Below, piece by piece: positions 1 through 11,552 of a DNA stretch of 64,000 nucleotides. The translations under genes and the position numbers were made by a program. Positions within the stretch are counted from its first letter, which is position 1. Every line of letters begins with the position of its first letter. Source of the DNA: Armillaria gallica (taxonomy: Eukaryota > Basidiomycota > Agaricomycetes > Agaricales > Physalacriaceae). The notes under the pieces are model-generated. The model saw nothing but the letters and a program-made list of their open reading frames with translations. It did not search any database and was not told where the DNA came from. The stretch covers positions 434,001 through 498,000 of the forward strand of contig JBANDB010000014.1 in NCBI GenBank assembly GCA_037576215.1. The letters are read 5' to 3'.

Positions 1-118
1 GCCATCTCAGTACTAGAACGCAGCCTACGCAGAACGCTGTAGGAGACGCCTGGCATTTCTCTGCTTCTACCAGTGCAAGGCGCATAAAAGCGAGCTGTTC
101 ATCGGGATTGATGCTCAT
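1..118 (-). CDS. Cytidine/deoxycytidylate deaminase-like protein, 5' end only
   Basis: Reading the minus strand from the ATG at 118 to the window edge gives about 39 residues with the pattern MSINPDEQLAFMRLAL, then a short linker, then TAFCVGCVLV. An N-terminal helix followed by an F-x-VG-x-VLV strand is what the CMP/dCMP deaminase fold looks like just before its zinc-binding HxE motif, which would lie outside the window. Fungal relatives include the deaminase half of Rib2-type riboflavin enzymes and other pyrimidine deaminases, and the fragment cannot separate them. It diverges from SPT6 with only 134 bases between start codons, so the two probably share a promoter. The family call is inferred from a short stretch. 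Confidence 0.55.
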   Translation of the reverse strand, partial: MSINPDEQLAFMRLALVEAEKCQASPTAFCVGCVLVLRW

Positions 119-252
119 CTTGTCACAAGGCCACCATGTCACGAGAATGTCACAACAAGCAAACTTATGCTGACATAATGCTGCAAGCGGATCCTCGACC
201 TTGTTCAGTTGTTTCCTCAACAACGGTCTCAACTTGAACCTACACCACCACC

Positions 253-3200
253 ATGTCTTCGCCTTTACTAGACGACGTCAACGCGGTAGCATTTCACGAT
301 GAGGACGTTCCCATGAATAGCTCCGAGCACGGCGACGATGATGAAGGTGAAGGCGATGTAATAATGCCTGGGGCTTCAGACGATAGCTCCGAAGAAGACG
401 AAGATGACCCTGAGGAGGAAAGAAAGATAAAACAAGGATTCATTGTTGATTCTGATGAAGAAGAAGAGGAAAAGCAGCGAAGAAAGAAGCGTCGAAAGAG
501 GCATCACAGGCGTCGAGGCAAGCATTTTGGGACACCTCCATACCGGAGAATTTTCTAACTTTCGTAGCAGAGGAAGAAGAAATGCTGGAAGACGACGACC
601 TGGATTTACTGGAAGAAAATACAGGCACCTCATTCAAGAGAAATCGTCTCAAACGTCTGGTTAGGCATGGATCAGACTCTCCCCCGGCCGCGTCCTCTTC
701 ACGTCGTGCAGTGGTTGAGTCTTCCGACGATGATTTGGACGACGAGGACGGACTGCCTCGGATCCAAGATATTCACAAAATCTGGGATGATGACCGACGG
801 GGAGAGGAAGACGACGAGGACGCAGACGGGGACATGGACGACTTCATCGAGTATGAAGACGAGGACGAGGGTGGCGCCATGGATGAGCAGGCGCGCGAAG
901 CGAGGAGAAAGGAAAGAAAGAGGCAGGAACTGGAACGCCGCAAAAAAGCCCGTGAAATACGGCCAGAGTTAGCTGGAATTGATGCGAAGTACGACCATCT
1001 TCCTCTTTTATAGCCTTCCTCTCTAACCAATTTCTAGCGCGTGGGAGGAGATTCATGATGTGTTTGGCGATGGTCACGATTATGACTGGGCTTTGGCCGC
1101 TGATGAGGAGTATGACTATGATGAAGAGCAAACCAAACCAGATATAAGGTATCAAGATGTATGTATCTTTATTTTTTCAGGTCTGTTGGAGTCCCTAACC
1201 ATTGTTTTAGGTCTTTGAACCAACTGACATACGAGCTCGGATGTTGACCGAAGATGATGACCTGATACGTGCTCAGGACATACCTGAGCGAATGCAGCTT
1301 GCGACATCATCCATTTCTTCGAACTCCTCACTATCTCTGCATACGCCACTGACTCCCGATGACATCAATGGCGCTGCTTTATGGGTCAGTCAACGGTTAT
1401 CTCCCCGAAAGACCCAGGAGTTCTTCAGCCCAATCGGAAAACATCAAGAATTGAAAGGAGCACTCGTGTTGGCCGTCACTTTCACGCTCAGACAGCTCTT
1501 CATTGAGGAGTACGAAGTACCTTATATCTGGACACATAAACGCGACCACATATCTCACTTCGATGTTAACGACGTTCGAGCGCGTTTCGAGCTCCTCAGT
1601 TTATCAGAGCTGTGGAAGATCTATTCACTTGGCCAGAAATATCGATCCCTTGTCGAACGTCGAAATACGCTAACGGCCGCCTACCAACGCCTCCAAGTTG
1701 GCGACAAGTACTTTGAGGAGGAGGTCCTGCCACAGATAGACGGTATTGAAGTAGTAGCTGATGCTACCGAGTGGCTGAATATGAAGTACAAGAACAAGAA
1801 GCCCGACGAAGCTTTTCATTTCCATGATGACGAAGAGACCGACGCCACTAAGAAACATAAAATGCCTAGTCGCGTATCGATCTACGAGGTCACCAAGAAG
1901 AGCATCGTTTCTCGCTTAGCACAAGTACGTTTCTAATCCTCTTATCTAGCGCTTCTTGCTGACCTTAATAGGGATTTGGTATTCAACCGCACGAGGTGGT
2001 CCTGAATTTTGTGGCAATGAACCATGTGCACTTCATTGAAGACCAGGACCTTAATCCTCTAGCATACGCTGAAAGATTTGCTGATCCGGACCCTGCAAGA
2101 GCCCTTCCAGCCGAAGAATTACTTCGCCAGGCACGCATGATCATTGCCACGGAATTGGGCAAGGATCCTCTGTTGCGGAACCATATCCGCCAGGCTTTCA
2201 AAGAGGATGGCCAGGTTTCGGTGCTCCCTACTGAGCGAGGAAAGACGAAGATCGACGAACACCACCCATACTTTGTAGGCATCTTTTTCCTCGTCTAGAC
2301 GCCTGTCCTGATGATAAATTTGTAGAACTTCAAATATCTGCTCAACAAACCCGGCCGTGAAATGATGTGGTCTTCGCAGTTTCTTCACATGATTGCTGCC
2401 GAAAATGCTCACTTAGTGACTATCTCCATCTTCCTACCGGTGGATGCGTATTCAGCTTTTGAGCGAAGACTGAATGACGCCTTTGCATCTGATAGTTTTA
2501 GTGAATCGGCCAAGGCTTGGAACGAGGAGCGTGCCCGGATTGTGCAAGAGGTGCTCACGCAGCATCTAATTCCAGCCGGCGTCAAGTGGATGCGGGAATA
2601 CCTGCGGGACGAGGTCGAAGATTTTCTGGCGGCTGGCTGTGCTGCAGGACTCAGGAAGGTGAGAATTAGAAATTTCTGTCAACGTCACTTCATAAATATG
2701 CATGTGTAGCGTCTTGACGTCGCACCGTACTTCACCCCCAAGATGAGCTTCGGTGACACTGCATCCGTCTTGGCCCTTTCTTGGGGTAAGGGTGATCCCC
2801 AGAGGGACCCCATCTCCATCGTCTTCATGGACGAGGCGGGTCGCATGCGTGAGAGTACAAAGATTGACAACCTGTTCGACCAAGAGCAGAAGGATGAATT
2901 CTTCGACCTCATCAAACGTCGTAAACCGGATGTTATTGTCATTGGCGGGTTCACTATGGCCACTGCCAAGTTGTCGTATCGCGTCAAGGAAATTCTCAAG
3001 CATGGAACTCTAATTGAAGAATCAGAGCCCGAACCAGATTTGGACATTCCTGTCATCTATATTCGTGACGAGACTGCTCGAATATATCAACATAGTTCTC
3101 GCGCCGCGGAAGAGTTCAATGCCCTATCACAAACCGCCAGGTATTGTGTGGGTATGGCCCGTTATGCTCAGAACCCATTGAACGAGTATGCTGCCTTGGG

Positions 3201-5455
3201 TTCTGATATCGCTGCTGTGACCTTTGACGAGGATGATCAACATCTAGTAAGTGTTTGTCAAAATCTACCTGCATCTCTCTGACTTTTATACTAGGTTCCC
3301 CGAGAGAAACTTCTAATAGCCCTGGAGCGGACTTTAGTTGACGTAACCAACAAAGTTGGCGTGGATATCAATCGAGCAGCGGCTGATAGTTACTATGGAC
3401 TATTGTTACCCTTCGTCTGCGGTCTTGGCCCCCGAAAAGCACAGGTCCTTATCCAGAAAATTGCTTCTCAGGTATGTCACTGCCATAAACAGTACGAGTC
3501 CAATCTGCTCATAAAAGCGCGTTCTAGGGTGGTAATCTGGTCAACCGCAATCAGTTCATCAAAGGAGGGCTGTTAACTACCAAGATCTTCTTGAACGCTG
3601 CAGGCTTCCTTCGTATACACCAAGAGCCAGAATCGAAGTCAATGAGAAACCGCCACGACGATGACAACGCCCCAGATCCATTGGACGACACTCGTATACA
3701 CCCGGAGGATTATGAATTGGCTCGAAAGATGGCCACGGACGCCTTGGAACTGGACGAGGAAGATATACATGATGAACACCCGTCACATGTTGTCACCATG
3801 ATCATGCGCGATCCAGACAACGAGAAAAAACTTTCGGAGCTTAATCTTGACGAGTTTGCTGTCAGTCTCTTCAATGCCAACCAGGAGCTAAAACGGCATA
3901 CGCTCAACGTCATTCGTGAAGAGCTCTTAAAGCCCTTCGCCGAACAGCGTAACCACTGGCCTGTTCTCGAGCCGTGGGACGTGCTCACAATGCTAAGCGG
4001 AGAAAATCCTCGAACGCTGCGTGTAGGCCTGATCGTCTCGGTTCTCGTGCAACGTGTCAAGACCAACATTGCTCATGTTCGCCTGGATTCGGGTATCGAG
4101 GGCATCGTTCAGCCCGAATTCATGATGGACAACGGCGGCCACCTTCTTCCAAATATGGCCGTGCCTGGTGTCATCATAGAAGTGAAGCTCAGCCTGGAGA
4201 CCGATCAGTTCATGGTAGAGCTATCGACTCGACAGTCTGATGTCGGTGGAGGTGACAGCGCTTTCCGTCGTGTACGACCTGACGAACAGTGGGATCACCA
4301 ACAACACGACAAAGATCAAGAAGTACTCGCCCGGAAGAAACGGGCAGAAGGTGCTAAAAACCGGCGGGTTATCAAACATCCTAACTTCCACAACTTCAAC
4401 ACTGCTCAAGCAGAGAATTATCTCGACAAGCAACAACGCGGCGACGTGGTCATTCGTCCTTCATCTAAAGGCGCCAATCATCTCGCAGTTACATGGAAGG
4501 TCGATGATAAGCTCTATCAGCATATTGGTGAGTGTCAATGTGCGACAGATCATGTTTCATCTTCTGATATCAAGGACAGATGTCACAGAGCCCAACGCAG
4601 ATCCCACCGGCCAAACAGTCGGTAGTCAGCTTATTGTCGACGCCTCCCATCGATACGCTGATTTGGACGAACTCATTGTTAACCATGTGCAAGCGATGGC
4701 TCGTCGAGTTGAGGAGTTGATGGCCCATGACCGCTTCAAGCAAGGTTCAGAAGATGATCTTCGTAAGTTATTCATCCACCATTCTTCGAAAGCAGTGTTG
4801 ATACAGTTGTTCCACAGACCTCTTTTTGAAGCAGCAGCTGGCGGCTAATCCCGCGAAGAGTATGTACGGCTTCACGCTCAATCGGAAAAGGCCGGGGCAC
4901 TTCAGTCTTTGTTTCCTCGCTAACAAACAATCAAGTGTGCAAACATGGGTATGCCGGTCCCCCAGTCAATCGATTCTTCGAAGCTGATTGCTACTATCTT
5001 AGCCGGTACGCGTAACCCCGGAAGCATACTATTTGTTCGAGGCCGCAGCTGTTGGAGTGCCAGAACTTTGTGATGCCTTCAAAGTCCGGTGAGTAAACAT
5101 TTCAAGCCTCATTGTACTTTGCATTTTGATGACTATTATCAGACATCTTCACGAATCTCAAAATTTAGCCAACACAGGAGGACGGACACCGTTTGGTGCG
5201 GGCGTCCGAACCCCTGCTCGCACGGGACAAGCCACTCCGGGACATGCATCTGTTCGACAGCCTGCAAGGACGCCGAATCCTTACGGAGGCGCCACTCCTG
5301 GTCCTCGATACGGTGCCGGCGGACCTCCTCCCTTTGGGTACCAAACACCTCGGCCGGGTGGTTTCCCCCCTCCTCAACCTTCTGCTCTTCCCACTGGTAT
5401 GAATCCCCAAAGAGCCCAGATGATCCAGGAGGGTGGTTGGAGCAGTCACCGTTGA
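253..5455 (+). CDS. SPT6: Transcription elongation factor / histone chaperone Spt6
   Basis: Multi-exon gene for a protein of roughly 1,450 residues. Spt6 binds histones and the phosphorylated linker/CTD of RNA polymerase II and restores chromatin during elongation. The N-terminus is a long acidic region with a basic patch ([19 protein letters not shown], then [11 protein letters not shown]), as in all Spt6 proteins. Next come the helix-turn-helix/YqgF core ([18 protein letters not shown], about 2929-2985), the HhH region ([18 protein letters not shown], about 3409-3465), the S1 domain ([17 protein letters not shown], about 4018) and the tandem SH2 region ([17 protein letters not shown], about 4480). 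It ends in a Gly/Pro/Thr-rich tail ([13 protein letters not shown]). The first intron (518-570) starts with GCAAGC rather than GT: removing it restores [15 protein letters not shown] in frame, so it is a GC-AG intron. All later introns are GT-AG. Identification is firm. Confidence 0.97.
518..570 (+). other. GC-AG intron in SPT6
   Basis: A 53-base intron with donor GCAAGC and acceptor GTAGCAG, and a TCTAAC branch site near its 3' end. There is no GT donor that joins the basic patch to the following [10 protein letters not shown] acidic segment in frame; the GC donor does. Confidence 0.8.
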
Positions 5456-5588
5456 TCCACTGCACATGTCTCTCCTCGACTCATGTCTGCTTAACCTATA
5501 TTCCTATCTCCTGTACACCAGATCTTGTCACAATACATAATTTAAATTTCTCAGGGATCTATTGAAATCTATTGAATGACTGGCTTCT

Positions 5589-5988
5589 ATGTTCATCACG
5601 CGATCTGATGGCCTCGCGACACCCATACATCACGTCGATGTTTTCTTTGGTGGTCTAGTGCAACTGATATCCGACCGCTCTTGGTTGACCGCGCCGACAG
5701 CAAGGTAGAGTTTCACCATCACTAACACCAGACGTGACTTATTGCAAAGGTATACTTGGTTGGAACCAGCATTGATCATGCTGTTCTAAAAGATGTGTCT
5801 TCTGTCATCATACATCATGATTGTTACTTAAAGACCGACTCGGAGCTTTATTCACAGCCCCCAGGCTCTTTACCGCTGACGTTCACCGTATGTTTCTTCC
5901 CCTCAGCAGATATCAATATAGCTAATAACGGCCATAGACTCAAGTCCATGTACAACTCGCGATCGTAAGAAGTTTCTACATAGTATGA
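5589..5988 (+). CDS. Small unknown three-exon protein, one-base frame break
   Basis: Not recognised. The ATG at 5589 opens MFITRSDGLATPIHHVDVFF and continues to SDRSWLTAP. An intron at about 5705-5750 (donor gtagag, branch CACTAAC, acceptor gcaaag) leads into VYLVGTSIDHAVLKDVSS and then SELYSQPPGSLPLTF. A second intron (gtatgt to ccatag, branch GCTAAT) leads to TQVHVQLAIVRSFYIV and a stop at 5986-5988. Exons 1 and 2 join in frame only if one base is missing in the CC at 5694-5695, so that CC reads CCC. That is the same lesion seen in several other genes here. Composition and splice signals look coding, the protein is about 105 residues, and it sits between SPT6 and an F-box gene on the same strand. 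It could be the 5' part of something larger that was lost. Confidence 0.4.
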
Positions 5989-6018
5989 CCCCTACAGGCC
6001 TGACTTTGATTCTCAATT

Positions 6019-7683
6019 ATGCCCATATTTAGCACGGAAAACATACATCGGTCGACGTCCAATGGCTCGTTATGGGACCAGAAAGTGTGGAGAAGAGGCA
6101 CGATCATGCTCGGAGGCACCTCTAGTGCGAAAACAAGCTTCGACATACCGAGGCCCATTGTCGGTGGTTCAGACACAGTCGTCTCCCGGCTCCCAGCAAC
6201 TGTTTGGTGGAAAATACTGGCAGAGTTGTCCCATGAGGATATTAAATCCATGACACTCTTATGCAGCATCTTTCGTTCCCTCTGTCAGCCGCTACTCTTC
6301 CGGAAGCTTGTCCTACATCCGTACTACACATCCCTCGCCGACCGTGGCTTCATGTACCTTCACCGAAGGCGGTGGATGAAACAAGCCGAATTCTTTCTCC
6401 TTCCCCACATCGCGCCTGTCATCGAAGAGTGCTACATAGTGCCCCGCTTCTGTCGGCGTCGAGACGGGAAACAAAAGTGGGCCACGATGGATGACATCGT
6501 TGATTCCATCTTTAATATTCTTCCCAATTTTTTGAACCTGGAGAAGTTGGTCTGCCACCAGGTTGACCTTACGTCGAAGCGGATCATTGGTCTCAGGGTC
6601 CTTTCATTGAAGTCCATCACTTTGGACTCATGCTATCGTCGCGGACGGATATCCGACATCGTCCCTATGCCTTTGGATACAGTTGTTTTGTACAACTCTG
6701 TGCCGCCGCGTGGATCTCATATCGACCCGTCATTCTTGTCACTCTTCCTCCATTCACCGTATCTCAAAAAACTCGTGGCTGGCCCTACAGACGACATCCT
6801 CGTTGCCATGATCCTACATCCTAAGCCATTCCGGCACTTGGCAGAGCTCGAGGTGTCTATCGACTGTATAGTGTCGAATAGTAACTTCATCGCAGCGTTA
6901 AATAGGTGCCCTGAGCTGACGAAATTGACCCTACGTCCATGCCACAAGCCGGTGCCAAAGCATGGTTTAGCTGCATTCCCCAATCATGTCGTTCCGAAGC
7001 TTCAGTTTTACAGAGGGCCACACGTTTGTTTACCAGTATTCGCCAATGATCGTCGATTGAAGACGATCGATATCTCCTTTGTGTGCTCCCCAGAGAGTCT
7101 CAAAAAAACACTCGATAGAATAAAACAACCCGGCCGGGATCATGTTGAGTTCTTGACTGTCAAAATCAGCCACAATCCACCTTCTTCTGCGTTGCTTCAT
7201 CATATACATGTTTCGTTCCCGTGTTTGCGTGTACTGAACATCAAGCACGCAGCATGTTCTAAAATGGATTGGCTTACACTTCTGGATGGAGAACAGCACT
7301 GCTGTATTCAGACCTTGCGGTTCGGGATGAATATTGGGGATCCGTACTTGACATGGAATACTCCACTACAACAGACGCGTGAAGCCACCACGGCGTTCAT
7401 ATGTCTCTACCCTTCCCTCATACGAACATATCCGTCGCTGCAGAGGGCGCAGATTGTGTATAACATCAGTGGGGCATCATTGGTATGGCGCAATCGTTCG
7501 CCGGGTACATCCACTGCGTTGGACCTTAAAGATGTCCGTGTGGAGGTAGACTCGAACAAGCCTGAGAGTATAGGTAGGCGCCTACGGCATGGAGAGATAC
7601 AAACGACGAGCCATGGACAGTGGAAAGTGGTGGTTGACCGAAATATGACCCAGGGCTTGAAACCTACTTTGACATATGCATGA
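6019..7683 (+). CDS. F-box protein with leucine-rich-repeat-like C-terminus
   Basis: Single uninterrupted frame of 554 residues. An F-box lies at about residues 58-97 (LPATVWWKILAELSHED, then LCSIFRSLCQPLLFRKLVLHP), the surface that docks Skp1 in SCF ubiquitin ligases. Downstream, short hydrophobic segments recur about every 25-30 residues (LEKLVCHQVDL, LRVLSLKSITLDSC, LKKLVAG, LAELEVSI, LTKLTLRPC, LRVLNIKHA), as expected for irregular leucine-rich repeats that bind substrate. Such intronless or intron-poor F-box proteins are expanded and fast-evolving in Agaricomycetes, so a substrate cannot be guessed. An in-frame ATG further in (6105, before LGGTSSAKTS) is an alternative start. Nothing in the frame is broken. 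Confidence 0.8.
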   Translation: MPIFSTENIHRSTSNGSLWDQKVWRRGTIMLGGTSSAKTSFDIPRPIVGGSDTVVSRLPATVWWKILAELSHEDIKSMTLLCSIFRSLCQPLLFRKLVLHPYYTSLADRGFMYLHRRRWMKQAEFFLLPHIAPVIEECYIVPRFCRRRDGKQKWATMDDIVDSIFNILPNFLNLEKLVCHQVDLTSKRIIGLRVLSLKSITLDSCYRRGRISDIVPMPLDTVVLYNSVPPRGSHIDPSFLSLFLHSPYLKKLVAGPTDDILVAMILHPKPFRHLAELEVSIDCIVSNSNFIAALNRCPELTKLTLRPCHKPVPKHGLAAFPNHVVPKLQFYRGPHVCLPVFANDRRLKTIDISFVCSPESLKKTLDRIKQPGRDHVEFLTVKISHNPPSSALLHHIHVSFPCLRVLNIKHAACSKMDWLTLLDGEQHCCIQTLRFGMNIGDPYLTWNTPLQQTREATTAFICLYPSLIRTYPSLQRAQIVYNISGASLVWRNRSPGTSTALDLKDVRVEVDSNKPESIGRRLRHGEIQTTSHGQWKVVVDRNMTQGLKPTLTYA

Positions 7684-9881
7684 AACTCGTTGGCCAGAGC
7701 GTATGACGTTATAATAGCATTCGAATAATAGAATCTTCAGGATGGTACAAATTTTTGTATATGGAAAACGGCTGCTAGGAACGCATCAAGTAGATCCCTG
7801 TGGGACCATAGAGGGGAAGCTAAATAATGGTCAAATTCGATCCCCATCAATCAGAAAGCATGCATACGCATATCAACGACGATCCCCGCCCACTGCCGAT
7901 ATCGCTAGGAACGCCTTTGTACATTGCTCTGCTGGGGAAGGGAGAGGTTGTGGTTCAAGAAAGAAAGCGGCGCGACTCTGTGTGAGTGAAGGTGAAAAGG
8001 GATAAACCCAAACAGGATAGTTACGGTCATTCGTTGAAACGGGCGTCGACGCGGTCGCATCCAGGATGTGCTCCAGACAATTCCATCCGCGTAGACCAGT
8101 TCTACATCGAACGACCATTCCCGGCGACCTGCAGGGGCATGTCGACACAGGCACGGATCGCCTACAAGTCAAAATCTACGGATTTGCTCTCGTAGGGTAA
8201 TGTCGCCAACTCGAATTCGAGCTGGGGGGAGAATAGACAGCACGTTAGCGTTGATAAAGAACAAGATATAGGCTGGGAGGACGAAGTGGGATCAAATTTG
8301 TGTCTTAGTTGGGGGAACAATGGCGGGCATTGTCCTTCGTCGGAAAGTTGGCCGTCAGGGATGTTCGCCATTGTTCAGCCTTACAAGAGAAACCTGGCCT
8401 TCAAAAAGGACAACTTACCGAGCACTTTCCACGGTCCAAAAAAATTCCGCTGTCAATTCTACCAATTCTGCAGTTTCTGTTCTCTTCGCGTCGAACAAGA
8501 GTTGGCAAAAATCGTCAGCGATTAGGGCAGTGAAACAGAGAGACAGGGAGCTAGCGACGACCATCTGAAGGGTTTGGCAGAGGTAGGGAAAAAGTAATTC
8601 CCATTTATCCGCGGTGAAATTCGATTTATTTGACGTTGATAGGTGCAGCCACTCGATCCAAGCTTGTCCTCGACGTTCATCATCGTCTATCGCTGAATGA
8701 TGTCCAGCACGACGATACCTTTCCTGCAGTCTTGGGATTGCAGTACTTCAGTATCTTTCGTTGCGAGATATCAGCTTCTTGCAAAAAGTTTCCACGGTGA
8801 ACGTTCAACACTCAGGTCGCGAAAACAGCAAATGCTTTCATTCTGTTCTCTAGGTCCAACTTTGGCATTTTGGGAATCCTATTGAAGCGAGAAGGCTCTG
8901 CTTGTCCAGGAAGACATCTGCTAACGGGACGGTTACAAGTTCGCAGGCTGTATCGCCCTTGCGGCCTTATCCAGAACATCATCTCGTATTCGGGAAAGGC
9001 CTTGGAGACGTTTCATTTGAGTCTTCCATGGGAACGACAGTGATTTGACAGAGTCGTCTGTTTATGACAGGCTGAGAGCGAGGAGTACACAGTTCCGCAG
9101 TGAGTTCACGCTTTTGACTTTTAGATTCTCCTTGGTGCTGATTAATGATAATATCTGCTCCTTGTAGATTCTTCTGCTGACGGGCTGACATCTGCAGGAA
9201 TAGTTTCACGGGATGTGACGCGTTGATATCCGAATTCTGGGTCTTCACAGAAACTGCCTCTCTTCTTGTTCTGGTATCTCTTCGATGTACTACTTGGTCT
9301 TGGCAGTCGTCAGCTTCGGTTTCACGAGCGAGCGAGTGGACGAAACATACTGGGTCATTTCTTGACAATTCTTCATTAAGGGATAGCGCGTTATTGTTTG
9401 ATCACATGATCATCGAATGCCCATATAAATCTTAAGGTGCTGGGGTTAGGCACCGAAGGCAGCAAAGATCAAGAGATAGGCCACTAGATGGACTAGCACC
9501 GAATTCAGTCCAAGAAGGGCGGAAGTATACAACAGCCAGTTCAACACTCTAGGACGCAGCTAATGTGGAAGTTCGAGTTTCGGCAAACACGAGAACATAA
9601 CCGACACCAAGAGGACACCAATAGCTACAAGTCTATGCCTTGAACCTAGAATGATACCGTTCTCACTCAGCACCCCGAAACTTATGCGGAAGGAACGACT
9701 AGACCCACCGATGCCCACAATCGCTCGTTGGTGGGCTTCCCTGCATTTTGTTTGCGTATGCTTCACCAATTCCCACTGCAAAAAGCGTATTTGCATCACC
9801 AAATTCAGACTCCATCTCCCTATTTAAGGGTTCGAAGCGAGAAAGAGGCTTTCACCCATTTTCCCCACTCCCCACCCCTCA
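7684..9881. other. Intergenic, no supported gene
   Basis: About 2.2 kb with no conserved protein I can recognise. Between 8160 and 8570 stop codons are scarce in several frames on both strands. The most gene-like reading is minus: an ATG near 8563 starts MVVASSLSLCF and runs about 50 residues to a GTAAGT donor near 8420, with a possible further exon (HKFDPTSSSQ) ending at 8162. Overlapping plus-strand frames are equally open, so I do not call it. An AT-tract and TATA-like CTATTTAAGG at 9821-9830 probably belong to the next gene. Confidence 0.6.
9821..9830 (+). promoter_or_regulatory. TATA-like element of the small gene at 9882
   Basis: CTATTTAAGG lies 54 bases before the ATG at 9882, followed by a GTTCGAAGCGAG block. 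The position matches the TATA elements of the related small genes at 23.8 and 27.8 kb, which sit 46-50 bases before their ATGs. Confidence 0.45.
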
Positions 9882-10403
9882 ATGAACGATAGTTTCCCTC
9901 CTCCAGCATATATGGCGAGAAACTTTGACCGCCAAGCATCTCAGCTAAGAACCCCGCCATACCGAAGCTCCCATCTGCGCCGATTTCAGCCGTATCATCG
10001 GTATAATCCCCCGCTCGTCGTCGACCTCCCTCTACGAGTCAGTTTCTTATTTTCTACCACGAATTTAGGCCCATAACTTATTTTCTTCAGCGCCGAGACC
10101 CCAATTCGACCATCGTAGCCGTAGCTACTATGGTAAGTATATTTTAGTTTCGCAGACCTCTTGGCCAACCTGGATCTACTTTCTAGGTGCCGCAAGATGT
10201 GGCACGAGAGAAAAGGCCTGAGGATGGCGGAGGTTGGGAATGGGCAGTGGCCGTCTTTATCGTGCGTTTACATTTCGCCTTCGCTCCACTGCGTCCCTCA
10301 CATCTTAAAAAGGCTTTTGCTATTCTCGAGCGCGTTTTGGAGCGCGCCAATCTCTCTGAACGAACAGGTTTATAACATCACCCGTCCTATCGTCACCACA
10401 TAG
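9882..10403 (+). CDS. Small four-exon protein, possible third member of a window-specific family
   Basis: Not recognised by family. Predicted exons are 9882-10037, 10091-10132, 10187-10261 and 10368-10403. All introns are phase 0 and have good signals (gtcagt/cttcag, gtaagt/ttctag, gtgcgt/gaacag), giving 102 residues. Exon 1 is basic and proline-rich (RRFQPYHRYNPPLVVDLP), exon 2 is RRDPNSTIVAVATM, exon 3 contains a GGGW motif (RPEDGGGWEWAVAVFI) and exon 4 is VYNITRPIVTT. The exon number, phases and GGGW motif echo the gene at 23337-23818, whose third exon reads VVPAEQALAGGGWPIQWF. If the last intron is not used, the frame instead runs on through HLKKAFAILERVLERANL to a stop at 10375. No signal peptide is seen. 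Existence as a gene is likely; the family link is weak. Confidence 0.45.
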
Positions 10404-11552
10404 TGAGTTCCCACCTTCCCTGTTGGTGTCGCGCTAATATAACTGCCATCACAGATCTTCACGTCTATTCTCTACTAGCATCGCATTTCTTGACGCTGGA
10501 CAAAAGTATATATCGCTATCCCCACCTGCTATCCTCATTTGCTATCCATTCACAACACAAGCTAAATTTGTATCATAATCCTCATCGCTGTATATAGATA
10601 TCTTGTCCTCATCTAGCGCTATGACAATGACAGGATCGTCGTCGTGGACCCATGTACCAGTTTTGACACCAGGACGTGTAAAAGCCTATCCTTGTGCACC
10701 CTTCCTGAAACCCGCCTTCACCTTTTCCAAAGCAATAACAGAAGCTCAATGTACACGAACGTCCAATCAGTTCATTAGCCTACAAGGGCTTGGCTAGTAG
10801 CTGCGTCAAAAGTACGCCGTAACGCTTTTTGATTGTTACACGGTGCCTGGAGAACTTGTCATCTGGCGAAAACCTTGCTACAAGAAATCTTGAGCACGTC
10901 GTCGCGCGAAACATGGTTGTTCGTAGCTACCAGGGTGGGCGGATTTTGTAATTTTTCCGGAGTCTGTGACTTTCTGAAGCGAGAAGGTCAGCCTTTCGCT
11001 CACAAAGAGAGTACCAGGACTGACTTTCAGAGTATAGACTCTATTTCCCTCTGCATCTAGAGTGTACATCAGGTGCATTTTGGCGTGGTTGTGGTACTTC
11101 GGAGAGAGAAAAAAAATAATCGGAGATCGCCGCGAGAGATCAAATCATTTTGGGAATAAGATTTATTACATAATTGAGTTATTCAATTATGAATACTGAT
11201 AGGCGCGTTCGGGCCCGCATATAGAGTCTGACATGCATGAATGCCTAAAGTAATTGAAAAATCTGTCCCAGGATAAAACCATCGGATTCTGAACCCAAGT
11301 GCACGACCAGTTCAGTCACCAGAGCACAATTTTCAAGCAGCTCCGCTGGGATTCCGAGATTGACATATTGAAAATCACTCGGACGAGTCGGACCGCTGTC
11401 ACGGCGCTGCTCATCGATTAGTCATACCACGTGACCATAAGTATTGCTCACCAAGCCGCCATGATGAAGTCAGGAAGGCCAGCGTTCGCCACGTCGATTC
11501 AACATCAAGACTCCCACCACAACCTTTACCGCCTACCACCATCATCACCTTA
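10404..11552. other. Intergenic, nothing firm
   Basis: About 1.15 kb. A 60-codon frame from the ATG at 10621 (MTMTGSSSWTHVPV) has no splice or homology support. AT-rich tracts at 11109-11200 are unremarkable. The last 150 bases, rich in CCACCA, are the 5' leader and promoter of the thioredoxin gene. Confidence 0.6.

Noticed and set aside
8160..8570. Overlapping open frames on both strands
   Set aside because: Several frames are open at once, which is expected by chance where stop codons are scarce; no homology or consistent splice chain separates one as a gene.
8979..9368. 129-codon minus-strand frame
   Set aside because: No recognisable domain and no splice context. It lies in sequence that otherwise looks intergenic.
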